DNA of 64,000 nt from Ananas comosus (lineage: Eukaryota; Streptophyta; Magnoliopsida; Poales; Bromeliaceae): NCBI RefSeq assembly GCF_001540865.1, contig NC_033621.1, positions 18,876,739-18,940,738 of the forward strand, written 5' to 3'. Positions 10,576-20,125 of the stretch are shown one piece after another. Made by a program: the position numbers and the translations under genes. Below the pieces are notes generated by a model. It was not told where the DNA came from. It searched no databases and was given only the letters and a program-made list of their open reading frames with translations. How positions within the stretch are numbered: the first letter of the stretch is position 1; each line of letters opens with the position of its first letter.

Positions 10576-13189
10576 TGTAAGGAAGTGAATTCTCGAAATC
10601 CGAGAGTTGTATTTCGTCCAGGATTTACTATTTGTCGAGAGAATACCCTTTGGGGAAGTTAGAGATGTCCAAAGCACAAAGAGTGCCTTGGAGTTGAGTC
10701 CATGAGAGCAAATGATGCAAATTGCATCATTGGGCTGATGTACTTTCAGGGACCGGTCTCTGGAGGTGAGAGACCGGTTCCATCGGTTGGGTGTAGTGGG
10801 GTTGCTAGATACAACCGGTCCCTGGCAGGGAGGGACCGGTCCCCGAACGTTGTCCCAGCGAGAAATACCGAAATTTGGCTAAGTCCCGAAAATTCAGCTC
10901 TCTGGAACCGGTTTCTCCGAGAGGAACCGGTTTTCCGAGGACCGGTCTCTCAGGGTGCGACCGGTTCCCGAACGCGTGCGCCCGAGGGAGGCTCTCAGGG
11001 ATCGGTCCCAAGTCGGGGAGACCGGTCCCCCCGCGCGAATTCTGCCCAGTGAGGGCAGTGCAAGGATAGAAAAGTTGAGGGGTTTAAGTGCAAAATAACC
11101 ATGAGAGGGGTTAAGGGAGAGGCCTCTCTCTCTCTTTCTCTCATTCCCCTCACTCCATCACTCTCATTTCCCTCTCCTTTTCTCTCTCTAGAAAGAGGAG
11201 AATAACAAGAAGGAGAGGAAAGAAAAGGAGAAGAAGAAAAGGAAGAAGAAGAAGAAGGAGATCAAGGAGAAGGCTTTAAACATCTCCCTCTTCCTCTCCT
11301 TTTCCCATTGGTGTAGCTCAAGAGGTAAGCTACAAACCCTAGTTTGTAGAACTTAGGGTTTTTGGATTTTGGGCTTTGGAAATAGGGTCAAATGGACCTC
11401 TAGCACCATTGTTGGTGGATCAAAGCTAGAGTTAGGATTCCAAATTGCAAATGGCAAGATGGGAACCCTACGGCACCCAAAATGGGATTTTTGGTAAAGT
11501 ATGAGATTGATCTCATTTGAGGCCTTGTAAACCTAATTGGTAGGTCACAAAACGCGAGGGCGAAGTCGATTTCGCGATTCGTGGAGTGGGTTGGGAGCTA
11601 TCGGCGAAATACGGCCGATTTAGCATTGTCTTGGACCAAGGAAGGCTAAAGCCTTTTCGTAAAGTTCGCCAGGGATCATTTCTAAAGCCTCTACATCGGT
11701 AAAAAGGTGGGGGGTGTCATCCGAAACTTTCGAACTCCTTTCTATGTCTTAGATTGCATTTAATCTCATCTCTTACATGTTGCATAGTAGCTTCATTCCT
11801 TATGCTTTCTAATTGATAACCTAGTGTACTTGGAACGCTTGGTAACTTAGATAGGTGAGGATTAGGCCGGAACGTGGATCCTATGATGTGAAAGAAAAGA
11901 GATGAACCCGATGGGCGTTGGTGACATAGAAAGTAATGTTTAATGTTAAAGAACAAACGAGTGACATCCAACTATTAAAGAATAACGAGTGGCATTAATG
12001 TAGTGTAAATGACACTAGAGGTTTGAGAACCTAGGGATAGATGGATCCCTTAGAAAATGCCTTGTGGATAAAGAACTTAGTAAACCTAAGTAACCTCACA
12101 TGGAGAGGTTGTCAATCAGTTATTGAGACATTGACCCTAGTTGTAGGGCATCCTCACTTGGAGAGGATTTGATTGGGTTGTTGACCCTAGTTGTAGTGCA
12201 TCCTCACTTGGAGAGGATAGATCTAGCTCACAGTCTGCTTTTGGGGTGGTATAGCCATCCCTATCCCAACATGGAGGGGATTGTCGTCGAGTACTCCGGA
12301 GTATCGGGCGATTAGGACCACTTGGGGGTCCGGACCACATGGAGGTCCGCAGATGGTCCCGGGCTTGGGGCACTTGGAGCTCCCTCCCCACTTTTGGATT
12401 GAAAGGTGAGTTATTGGCGAACCCAAGAGCTTCGCCACAGATTGGGTAAAAGAACAGTGAACAATGTCATTGAACATTATTATTCGAACATGGATCGAAT
12501 TTGTTAGCATGATAGTAAACTCTTGCTATATGATGCATGCATTCATTACACATGATTATGGGTATAGTAGCATAGTTTTTCTACTATTGCATTTACAGCT
12601 TTCAGATATCTATCTATCTATCTATCTGTTGTTACTTGTGCCCACTTGGACCTAGTGGGGAGATCGACAGACTCGGCGGCTGAGCCCACGGGGAACTATG
12701 AAAGATAGTTCTCACCCCACTCTATTTCCAGTGGTAGGTACAGGGCTGCCGAGAGAGGACTGCGGCAAGGGCATCGCGCCCGACCAGTGAGACCGTGGTA
12801 GTATAGTAGCTTTCCTTTTTGCATTAGCACACCTATATATTGAGAGAGATTCATTGTAGGTGAGGATTTGGAGAGCTATGCATTTTGGATGAAAGATGTA
12901 ATCATTTAAAAAAAATGATGTAAATGAAAAAGGATGAACTGTTGTAATAGTTAGCAAAATACCCTCTTTATTTCACATGTTATTCTTGTGGATTACATGC
13001 TCTCGTAGTTGCCGGCACTATTTGTGCCCCGTTGAATGTATATGTTTAGAATTTAAATTTATGGGAAATTCTTATACACATTCTTGTTGTGAGCCTTGGG
13101 CGGACAGGGGAGGCGCTGTCCGTTCGGCGGTCCGCTCGCCGCGCCCGAATCGTGCCAAATTGGTAGTGGTTTCGGGGCGGGACGTGACA
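10576..13189 (+). repeat. C-family solo LTR (copy C3)
   Basis: This 2614-bp insertion inside the D LTR runs from TGTAAGGAAGTG to GGGACGTGACA, with the exact TSD ACTTG (10571-10575 and 13190-13194). The start carries a TTCTCGAAATCCGAGA inverted repeat. A dense ACCGGT array occupies 10752-11026, followed by a pyrimidine-rich tract (about 11120-11190) that may mark transcription start. The last 110 bp contain the GGACAG...CTGTCC stem-loop shared by all C copies. No protein-coding region is supported. It is the youngest layer here: C3 in D in gypsy. Confidence 0.88.
10752..11026. promoter_or_regulatory. Paired ACCGGT array in C3 LTR
   Basis: ACCGGT starts at 10752, 10773, 10814, 10835, 10907, 10926, 10941, 10960 and 11021, with ATCGGT at 11001. 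Most fall in pairs 19-21 bp apart, with inverted flanks (GACCGGTCTC...GAGACCGGTC). The array lies 175-450 bp inside the LTR start, upstream of a pyrimidine-rich tract. Enhancer or silencer function is inferred. Confidence 0.55.
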
Positions 13190-13916
13190 ACTTGTACCTG
13201 TAATCATACAAAACTACAATTAGTAGTATAGGGCTGCTAGTATAAACGAAACCATATATAAATAACAGCTGTTCACTATACATACATAGTCTCCATATTC
13301 AAAATCACTCGCTGTAGCGAGGATCTAATATCAGTATGTACAAGAATAAAAAACCAACACTACCTGCAGCTGATACTTCTCTAGATTAGCAGCAAAATAG
13401 GAAGGGATCTAACTCGCGACTCCCTTTCCACGACCAGGATCTGCAACAGCAGCAGCCGAAGAAGGAGGCTCTGCAAAAAAGGGTTAACAACTGGGTGTGA
13501 GAACTACTGCAAAGAGAAGTAGTCCTCAGTGGGTACCGCTACCGGCCTCAACGGCTCACCCACTAAGTCTACAGAAAGTATGCTTAAGGATAGTAAAGAA
13601 AGCTAGAAAACTCTACAGCTATATGCCACTATTCTATCACGATCCAACACTAACTATCTGTAGAAAAAAATACAATCTCTGACCCAATCTCATTAGGGAT
13701 TGTGAGCACACCCGTCCCGCCTGTCGAAGCTACACTAACTACTACCACGCTGGGCCGTCAGAGGAGAGCGAGTCCAAACAGGACACAACGACAACAATGC
13801 AAAAGTACAAAGCTGGACTTCGGAGCGGCACTCGTGGGCGCTACCCAATCGAGTGTGCAAGCGTATCTCTGCCGAGCTCAATCAGGTTCTCACAGACTAT
13901 AATCAAAGCAGAAGGG

Positions 13917-14244
13917 TCTAATTGGTCTAACAACCAAAACTCACGTGCCATCGGCACAATCCGATGCAAAAATAGCAAACTGGGTCCACCGTCAACCGTG
14001 ACAGCACCTGACAGCCCAGAACAGTCTATACACTACTGTAAAAATAATTTCGGCATCCCAGCATGAGCGTANAAGTCAAGAAACAGGGTCCAACTGGTCT
14101 AACAACCAACAAGTCACGTGCCCTCTGCACAATCTGATGCCAACTCGGAAAACTGGGTCCACCGTCAATCGTGACGGCACCCGACAGTCCGGAACAGTCT
14201 ATACAACACTGTAAAAATACCCTCGGCATCCCAGTACGAGCGTA
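13917..14244. repeat. Two-unit direct repeat of about 160 bp within D LTR
   Basis: Units at about 13917-14071 and 14088-14244 share GGTCTAACAACCAA, CTGGGTCCACCGTCAA, GAACAGTCTATACA, CTGTAAAAATA and CGGCATCCCAG in the same order. They have diverged by scattered substitutions and a small indel. Confidence 0.8.
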
Positions 14245-14895
14245 AATTTATTCTACACTATTCTGGATATCCACCGCATACAAACTGTGATAATACAAAC
14301 AAACTACAGCTCCTAAAACAAAATCTGGTAGTTTTCAGAAAACGACAGTGTAGAATCTACATGTTTTCTCCTAAATCAAATCTAAGTCCAACATGTATAA
14401 TAAAACTAGCATCTAAAGCTCCAATTCAGATTTTATTTAAGAACAATGCAAATCTACGAATTGAGCTACTAACATGATATACGAAGCCAAAAATACATGC
14501 TGTCAACTCCGGCTTAGGAGGAAATCCGACGATTTCGGTAAACATTAACCCACCTCGAAAAGCTAATCCAACGACGGCGAGAAGTCGGAAGGAAAGGGAA
14601 ACACGCGCTCGCCTGGCCTCCAACGGCACTACCACGACGCACGCACGCTCGAACAACCCTCCAAAACGACGACGAAAATCTCCCGAGCTCGAGCTCTCCA
14701 CCATACACACGAGCTAAGTTAAAGAGAAAAGGAGAAGTGTCATTCCCTTAGCTAATTAAGTGGATACGCGGATTCATAAATTGAGTTGATAAGCACGGGG
14801 GTAGGTGGAATCCTTATCCACCAACAATTACAATACTACCCTTTTACCAACGCCACGCCAAATGGTCTCTCAACCCGCAAGCTCACACACAGGGT

Positions 14896-14923
14896 ACCGG
14901 TACCAGTCCGATGCCGTACTGGT
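14896..14923. promoter_or_regulatory. ACCGGT/ACTGGT pair in D LTR
   Basis: GGTACCGGTACC at 14893-14904 is followed 22 bp later by the one-mismatch form TACTGGTA. Its place, about 250 bp from the minus-strand start of the LTR, matches the ACCGGT clusters in the B and C LTRs. Confidence 0.35.
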
Positions 14924-15172
14924 ACTCGGCATCAAATTGGGGCAACCTGGGAGCAATCTATTTGGAAATACACTGGGATATCGATACTCCACACTGAAAA
15001 CCTACACTTTGAATTTTTCAATGTTAAAACTCTGCTCTCGCGTCACACCGAGTCCGTTTTGTGTCTATTTTGCGCCAAAACGACTCCGACTTGTCCCGAC
15101 ACTTTCCATATGTGTCGACAAACCTCAGATGCTGAAATCCAGTAGCCTAAAAACCAAGGATACTACAGGCCA

Positions 15173-16845
15173 TGCTTGATTGTTGAAAACATTTTACTTT
15201 GGAGGTGGACGCATCGGAAACGTGCATTGGGGCCGTACTATCACAGGATGGTAGACCCTTTGCCTATTTGAATAAAGTTATAAAAAGGAAAAGCTTGGGA
15301 TTGTCCACCTACGAGAAAGAGTTCCTGGCTATTTTAAATGGCTGTACAGAAATGGCGACATTATATTAGCTCTAGTAAATTTGTTATCAAAACTGATTAT
15401 AAGAGTCTTAAATACCTGCAAGAGCTAAAGGTTTCTACTCCTATGCAGTAGAAGGGCATGCTTAAGTTGATGGGAGTGGATTACTCAAAATTGTATAGAA
15501 GGGGAAGGGAGAATATAGCTGCAGATGTGCTATTTAGGAGAGATGTAGAAGAAGGAGAGTTAATAGCAATATCTGGGGTCATTCCTTCTTGGGTATCAGA
15601 AGTTGCGGAGAGCTATAGAGCTAATGAACTATTTGAACAGATTATCACTGACTTAACTCTGAAACCAAATTAACATGAACATTGCACGCTCCTATAGAGG
15701 GTTCTCAGGTACAAGAGGATGATGTGTATATGTAAAAATGTACTTTTGAGACGACAGATTCTCATTCAGTTCCACGATTTAGCCTTAGGGGGTCATTCGG
15801 GGATGGCTTCGAATTATCAGAGGCTCATATAATATTTCTATTTACTTGGGTTAAAGAGGTGTGTGGAGGCTTTTGTGAGGGATAGTGCAGTATGTGCCCA
15901 GAATAAAGCAGATACTCAACCATATGCAAGTATGTTACAACCTCTACCAATTCCTGCACATGTTTGGAAGGATATTAGTATGGATTTCATAGGGTCCCTT
16001 CCAAAATCTAAGGGAAAGGATATCATCTTAGCTATAGTAGATCGGCTTACTAAATATGCACATTTCATATCACTAAAGCATCCTTATACTGCAAAAAAAG
16101 TGGCTAAGGCTTTTATGGATATTGTATATAGATTGAATGGGTGTCCTTAGAGGATAGTCTCGAATCGAGACCGTGTATTTATTAGTCAATTCTGGGCTGA
16201 GCTCTTCAAGTTGTTGGGTGCTGAACTACACATAAGCACTGCCTACCACCCTCGGACAGATAGGCAGATCGAAAGGCTCAACCAACGTTTGGAAACCTAT
16301 ATCAGGTGTATGTGCTCACAGTGCCCTAGGAAATGGAGTCAATGGTTAACCCATGTAGAATGGTGGTACAATACTGCATATTATTCATCTATTCGCATGT
16401 CTCCGTATGAGGCTTTACATGGATACCCACCACCGACGCACTTGGTGAACACTGTGGAATCGGTTACTTCCCCAGAGGTATGAGAATGGGGTTAGGAGAG
16501 GACAAGGTTAATAGGTGTTTTGAGAGACACATTGCTAATGGCTTGGAATCATATGAAACAGATAGCGGACAAACATCGTAGGAAAAAGTGCTATAAGGTA
16601 GGAGATAAAGTGCAATAAGGTAGGAGATTGGGTCTATCTCAAGCTGCAACCGCACCGACAGGTGATAGTCGTTGGAAGAAGAGGTTCTAAACTTGCTGCT
16701 AAGTACTATAGGCCTTTTGAGATTAGTGCTCAGGTAGAGACAGTGGCCTATTGGTTAAAGTTACCTGAAGGAGCGAGGATTCATCCTGTGTTCAATGTGT
16801 CAATGCTTAAACCTAGTCTTGCACCTTCGAATCTTGTGTCATCAG
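15173..16845 (+). pseudogene. Ty3/gypsy RNase H and integrase, C-terminal pol
   Basis: Directly after the second GGCCA TSD the frame resumes with the RNase H start (LEVDASETCIGAVLSQDGRP) and STYEKEFLAIL. The integrase core shows the first catalytic Asp in SMDFIGSLP, IVDRLTKYAHF, the second Asp in SNRDRVFISQFW, and the Glu region in AYHPRTDRQIERLNQ. So the DDE residues are recognisable, but stops (for example near 16148 and 16481) and frameshifts separate them. After 16660 comes the tail with YYRPFEI and HPVFNVSMLKP, typical of gypsy integrase C-termini. A short decayed chromodomain-like tail (about 17794-17960) continues beyond the hAT-like insertion. Confidence 0.85.
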
Positions 16846-17035
16846 CATAGTTAGTTAATTCGAATTCGGCAAAAATTCGGTACGGGTATAATTCGGATAA
16901 AATTTGTCTTTTAATTTTTAAATTTGTTGATAAATACGGCTAAAAAATGGATTCGGCAATTATTCAGATACGTGATTTATACGAATATTATACGTTCACC
17001 AATTAAAAATTAAGAATAAAAAATTCGGCTATATA

Positions 17036-17362
17036 ATAAATATATAATAATTAATATACTATATATATTATTATTATAATTTTTATATATAGATTAAATA
17101 TATTTAAAATTATAATAAATATATATTAATAATATATAAGATTTATATATTTAGAAATATTAATAAATAATTACAAATTTATAAATAAAATATTATATAA
17201 TAATATTTCTATATAAAAATAAAATACTCATATTAAATAAATAAATAAATAAATAAATATATATATATATATAATTTATATATAAAATTATATATATATA
17301 TTATATATATATTATATATATATAATATATTATATATATATTATATATATATATATATATAG
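17036..17362. repeat. AT-rich tract with (TA)n and (AAAT)n microsatellites
   Basis: Almost pure A/T sequence with runs of AAAT and TA repeats, inside the hAT-like element. It ends abruptly at the GC-rich hairpin block at 17363. Confidence 0.9.
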
Positions 17363-17365
17363 ATG

Positions 17366-17433
17366 GAGAGGGAGGTCCACCGTGGACCTCCCTCTCATGC
17401 GGTCCACGAGGCCAAAGTGGCCTCGTGGACCGC
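17366..17433. repeat. Two adjacent perfect inverted repeats
   Basis: Hairpin 1 has 15-bp arms (17366-17380 and 17382-17396) around one base. Hairpin 2 has 16-bp arms (17399-17414 and 17418-17433) around three bases. Both share the GGTCCAC word. Arms are perfect and GC-rich, unlike the surrounding AT-rich DNA. Confidence 0.85.
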
Positions 17434-18000
17434 GCGTCTCAATGTGTTCCCAAGTCCCAACGCTGCGATTTTTCGCGAACGGCCTCGGGCTAGACGGCCG
17501 ACGCGACCCGCGGCCCTCTTGCTCCCTGCGCCGGCTAGGGCGGCGGAAGAGGAGGAGGACGACGACACGGATGAGTTCGGCAACGACGCAACCCGCGGTC
17601 GCGAGTCCGCGATCGCTAGCGCTGTTTTTTGGCCGAATCATTCGCAAATCGTGAATAATTATTTTTGACGAAAATAATGCGTTTTTTTTTGAATTTTTTG
17701 AAAAAAATACGGAAACGACCTTTTAATTCATATCTTCAAAAATTCGCGAATAATTCGCGAATTATTCGTGAATTTACTAGCTAGGGTCATCAGAATTGCC
17801 CCCAGTAACTGAAGAAGGATAGGTTGTTGTTGAGGCTGAGGAGGTCTAAGACCGGCGCAAGGCACGACGGAACAGGAGCGTAGCTACAGAGGTGCTAGTG
17901 AAGTGGAAGAGCACCCCAACTGAGCAAGCCACGTAGAAGGATTACTAGGTTCTTAAGAAATAGTTTCCCTATTTCGACCCTTGAGGACAAAGCTCGGTAT

Positions 18001-18010
18001 AAGGGGGAGA
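18001..18010 (+). other. Polypurine tract of the gypsy element
   Basis: AAGGGGGAGA sits one base before the TGTTAC start of the 3' LTR, where plus-strand priming occurs in LTR retrotransposons. Confidence 0.85.
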
Positions 18011-18011
18011 T

Positions 18012-18855
18012 TGTTACAACTGCAGAAAAAAAAAAAGTTGGATCAGAGTCCTATATCGAAAGAAGTAGAAATAACAGTAGACAGAGCTTGAGAAGAAGGG
18101 CACTTAGTTTCGCTCACCATGCTGCTAGTTCAGTGGTCGAGAATGGAAGTTACGCCATTTCCTAAAAAACAAGTAATGACTTCTTTGGGAAGGAAACGAG
18201 GGCACCATTTTAAGAAGAGAAGGGCAGGGAGAGTTCTAAGGAGGTGGAAGGGTTTCTAAGGAGGCTCCAGGGAGTTCAAGAATATTCAGGCTAGCTATGG
18301 GTCCGAAAACGAAGCGGGTTGACCCTAAGAATATTTGATCCATTACGTCGCCCAATTGGAGCCCAAGTCCAAGCGGTCACTAGCCTCTAAGGCCTATCTC
18401 GAAGCTTCCATTCCATCCAACCTTTCTCTTTTACGTAATTTGCATTTTGGTCCATAGCTAAACCTATAAATAGCCACATTGTAACTAAATCTGTTAATGC
18501 ATTTTTTTAATAAAGTCTCAAATCTCCCTCTCGATCTCTCATTTTCTCTCTCCATCTTCCTCCTCATACTTTCCACTCTCTCTCTCTCTCTCTCTCTCTC
18601 TTTTTCTCTCTCTCCAGCGATCACCTGAATAGATGGTTGCCGGAGTTGTAACCAAAGGAGCGCGATCTCGTAGCGTTGAAGGAGATGTAAGGATCCAGAC
18701 GAGGATTTGACATAATCGATGCCATCTCGCTGGTGAGCTCAACTCAGCCATTGCACCTTAGTTGCTGGAAATTGTCGTGGATCTGATCATCACTAGCGCC
18801 ATCACACACAATTGGCCTCATATCTGTGGTTGCGTTTTTAGATCGGGGCGTGACA
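18012..18855 (+). repeat. 3' LTR of the Ty3/gypsy element
   Basis: The 844-bp LTR begins TGTTACAACTG right after the polypurine tract and ends GGGGCGTGACA. A good TATA box, CTATAAATAG, is at 18464-18473, followed by a (CT)n tract (18571-18614) probably in the leader. The 5' partner is outside the window, so LTR-LTR divergence cannot be used for dating. The GGGGCGTGACA end resembles those of the A-D families, which supports calling those LTRs as well. Confidence 0.85.
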
Positions 18856-19131
18856 CCACCCCTCTTTCATCATTTGTATTATCTCAAATTTGAAGGTTTA
18901 TATGATAAATTTATGTCATTTGGTGAATCTTTATAAGTCGTCTTCATTATCCATTACATCTTGATAGTTAGTAGATTTCTAAATTATTTTTTATGACTTG
19001 ATTTTTAAATTATATAATAATTAAAAAAGTTTATAATATTTTATCTACATCGTATTAATTTTAGAGTAAATTTTTTAATTTTTATGAAATTGATATAGAT
19101 TGGAAAATGTTTATGTGAAGTTTGATTGTTC
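18856..19131. other. AT-rich flank, nothing recognised
   Basis: Between the end of the gypsy LTR and the next LTR fragment lies AT-rich DNA with no frame, inverted repeat or known motif that I can see. Confidence 0.6.
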
Positions 19132-20098
19132 TGTGAAGACTGAGAATTTGGCTATGTAGCTAAACTCTCTGTTGATGATATTTTTGTGTATTTTAATTAC
19201 AAAAACACTCATCAAGTTTCGAAAAAAAACGAGTTGGGATGGAGATTTTACGCATTCTTTATTTTTCACTTAAAGTGAATAGTAAGTCGGGTTTTCTGGA
19301 GATGCCAATAAGTAGAGATGGCTTTTGGCGCGTATCGGACTCCGTTCATGGTGATCCAATAGCTCGTTTTCAACGGTCCAACTGTCCCGGACCTAGTGGA
19401 CCCTCCGTATGTCTGATTAACAATCGTATACAGTTTGGAGACAAGCGCGACACTGATGCAGGTGGGTGCTTCGAGCTGGTAGTCGATGAGATCGTTTCAC
19501 TTTCCTCTCCCTTGTTATTGCACTTGCATATCGGTACTTTAGTCTCTACATGTCGGTTGCATTTGTTTATCGTTCGTTCGTCTATATCTTGATAGTTGCA
19601 TGGTGACAATTGTTATAGACTTGTAGAGCAGGCTTGCATATATTGTATATATGTGTTGAACGCGCTGGTGCAGTTCGTTTGTAAATCTGTTGGACGGATC
19701 TCCTGATATCGCGCGGGGATCGAGGACGGGTCATAAGTGGTGAAACGAAAATTTTGCGTAAAGCCCTACATTTTATGTACCGTTTCGCATGAAATCGAAT
19801 ATGGGGTTGTGTTCGCACGTTTTACTCGTGCTGTGAAGGACTCAGCTGAAAATACTGAGTTTCGGTGGACTTATACGTAATTATACATTAATGTATAAAA
19901 GGCCACCTAGGGTTTCCATGGTGCAAACCCTAACCCTAGCTCCAGCTGACCCCCGGCCACCTCTCTTCCCTCACCCTCGTGCGCTGCATGCCTCCTGACC
20001 GCCGCCGATCGAGCCCAGGCCGGCCAGCCGCCGCAACAACCACCGCCTCTCTCTCTCTCCCCCTCACATTTGATTTTCCTCCCTCCATCTTTGCTCGA
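19132..20098 (+). repeat. A/E-type LTR fragment in forward orientation
   Basis: It begins TGTGAAGACTGAGAATTTGG, the LTR start of the A/E families. Its first about 500 bp is the inverted counterpart of 25750-26229. A TATA box (TGTATAAAAGG, about 19891-19901) is followed by CTAACCCTAG and a C-rich leader like that of the A2 copy. The fragment stops near 20098, right beside the minus-strand PBS at 20101-20117, so it is truncated and joined head to head with another element. The start matches the family end, but no TSD was found. Confidence 0.7.
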
Positions 20099-20100
20099 GA

Positions 20101-20117
20101 ACCTGGCTCTGATACTA
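20101..20117 (-). other. Primer binding site (initiator Met tRNA type)
   Basis: On the minus strand the sequence reads TAGTATCAGAGCCAGGT. It matches the TGGTATCAGAGCCAGGT complement of the plant initiator methionine tRNA 3' end except one G-to-A change. It lies 8 bases after the LTR end (GGGTGTGACA at 20126-20135 on the minus strand). It fixes the A/E-type LTRs here as minus-strand elements. Confidence 0.85.
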
Positions 20118-20125
20118 TCTTAATC

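Larger units (their letters stand above)
10481..15167 (-). repeat. D-family solo LTR containing a nested C-family LTR
   Basis: The insertion begins TGTCACGCCCTGG and ends GGATACTACA, flanked by the exact 5-bp TSD GGCCA (10476-10480 and 15168-15172). It separates the gypsy RT from its RNase H. Without the nested C3 copy it is about 2.07 kb. Its minus-strand start resembles part of the B LTR (both contain TAGGCTAC and GGATTTC), so B and D look related. It holds a two-unit tandem repeat (13917-14244) and an ACCGGT/ACTGGT pair (14896-14923). Reading frames in it overlap and resemble no known protein. One undetermined base lies at 14072. Confidence 0.85.
16846..17785 (+). mobile_element. hAT-like non-autonomous element
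   Basis: The 940-bp insertion has an exact 8-bp TSD, GTCATCAG (16838-16845 and 17786-17793), the length hAT transposases make. Ends are imperfect inverted repeats: CATAGTTAGTTAATTCGAA at the left, and the complement of the right end begins CCTAGCTAGTAAATTC. A relative in inverse orientation is at 36199-36814. No transposase frame is seen. The centre holds long AT-rich and (TA)n sequence (17036-17362), then a GC-rich block with two perfect hairpins (17366-17433) that may be a separate acquisition. It splits the gypsy C-terminal region. Confidence 0.75.
8546..18855 (+). mobile_element. Degenerate Ty3/gypsy (chromovirus-like) retrotransposon
   Basis: In order this holds gag zinc knuckle remnant, protease, reverse transcriptase, RNase H, integrase, a C-terminal domain ending in an HPVFNVS motif, a chromodomain-like tail, a polypurine tract (18001-18010) and a TG...CA 3' LTR (18012-18855). 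That is the Ty3/gypsy order. The 5' LTR and most of gag lie left of the A1 insertion, outside the window. It is split by the D LTR (10481-15167) and the hAT-like element (16846-17785), and frameshifts and in-frame stops make it non-functional. It is the oldest layer of the nest, since the other elements sit inside it. Confidence 0.9.

Noticed and set aside
14786..15179. Overlapping 119- and 124-codon frames
   Set aside because: They lie inside the D LTR; the longer one crosses its right TSD, and neither shows motifs.
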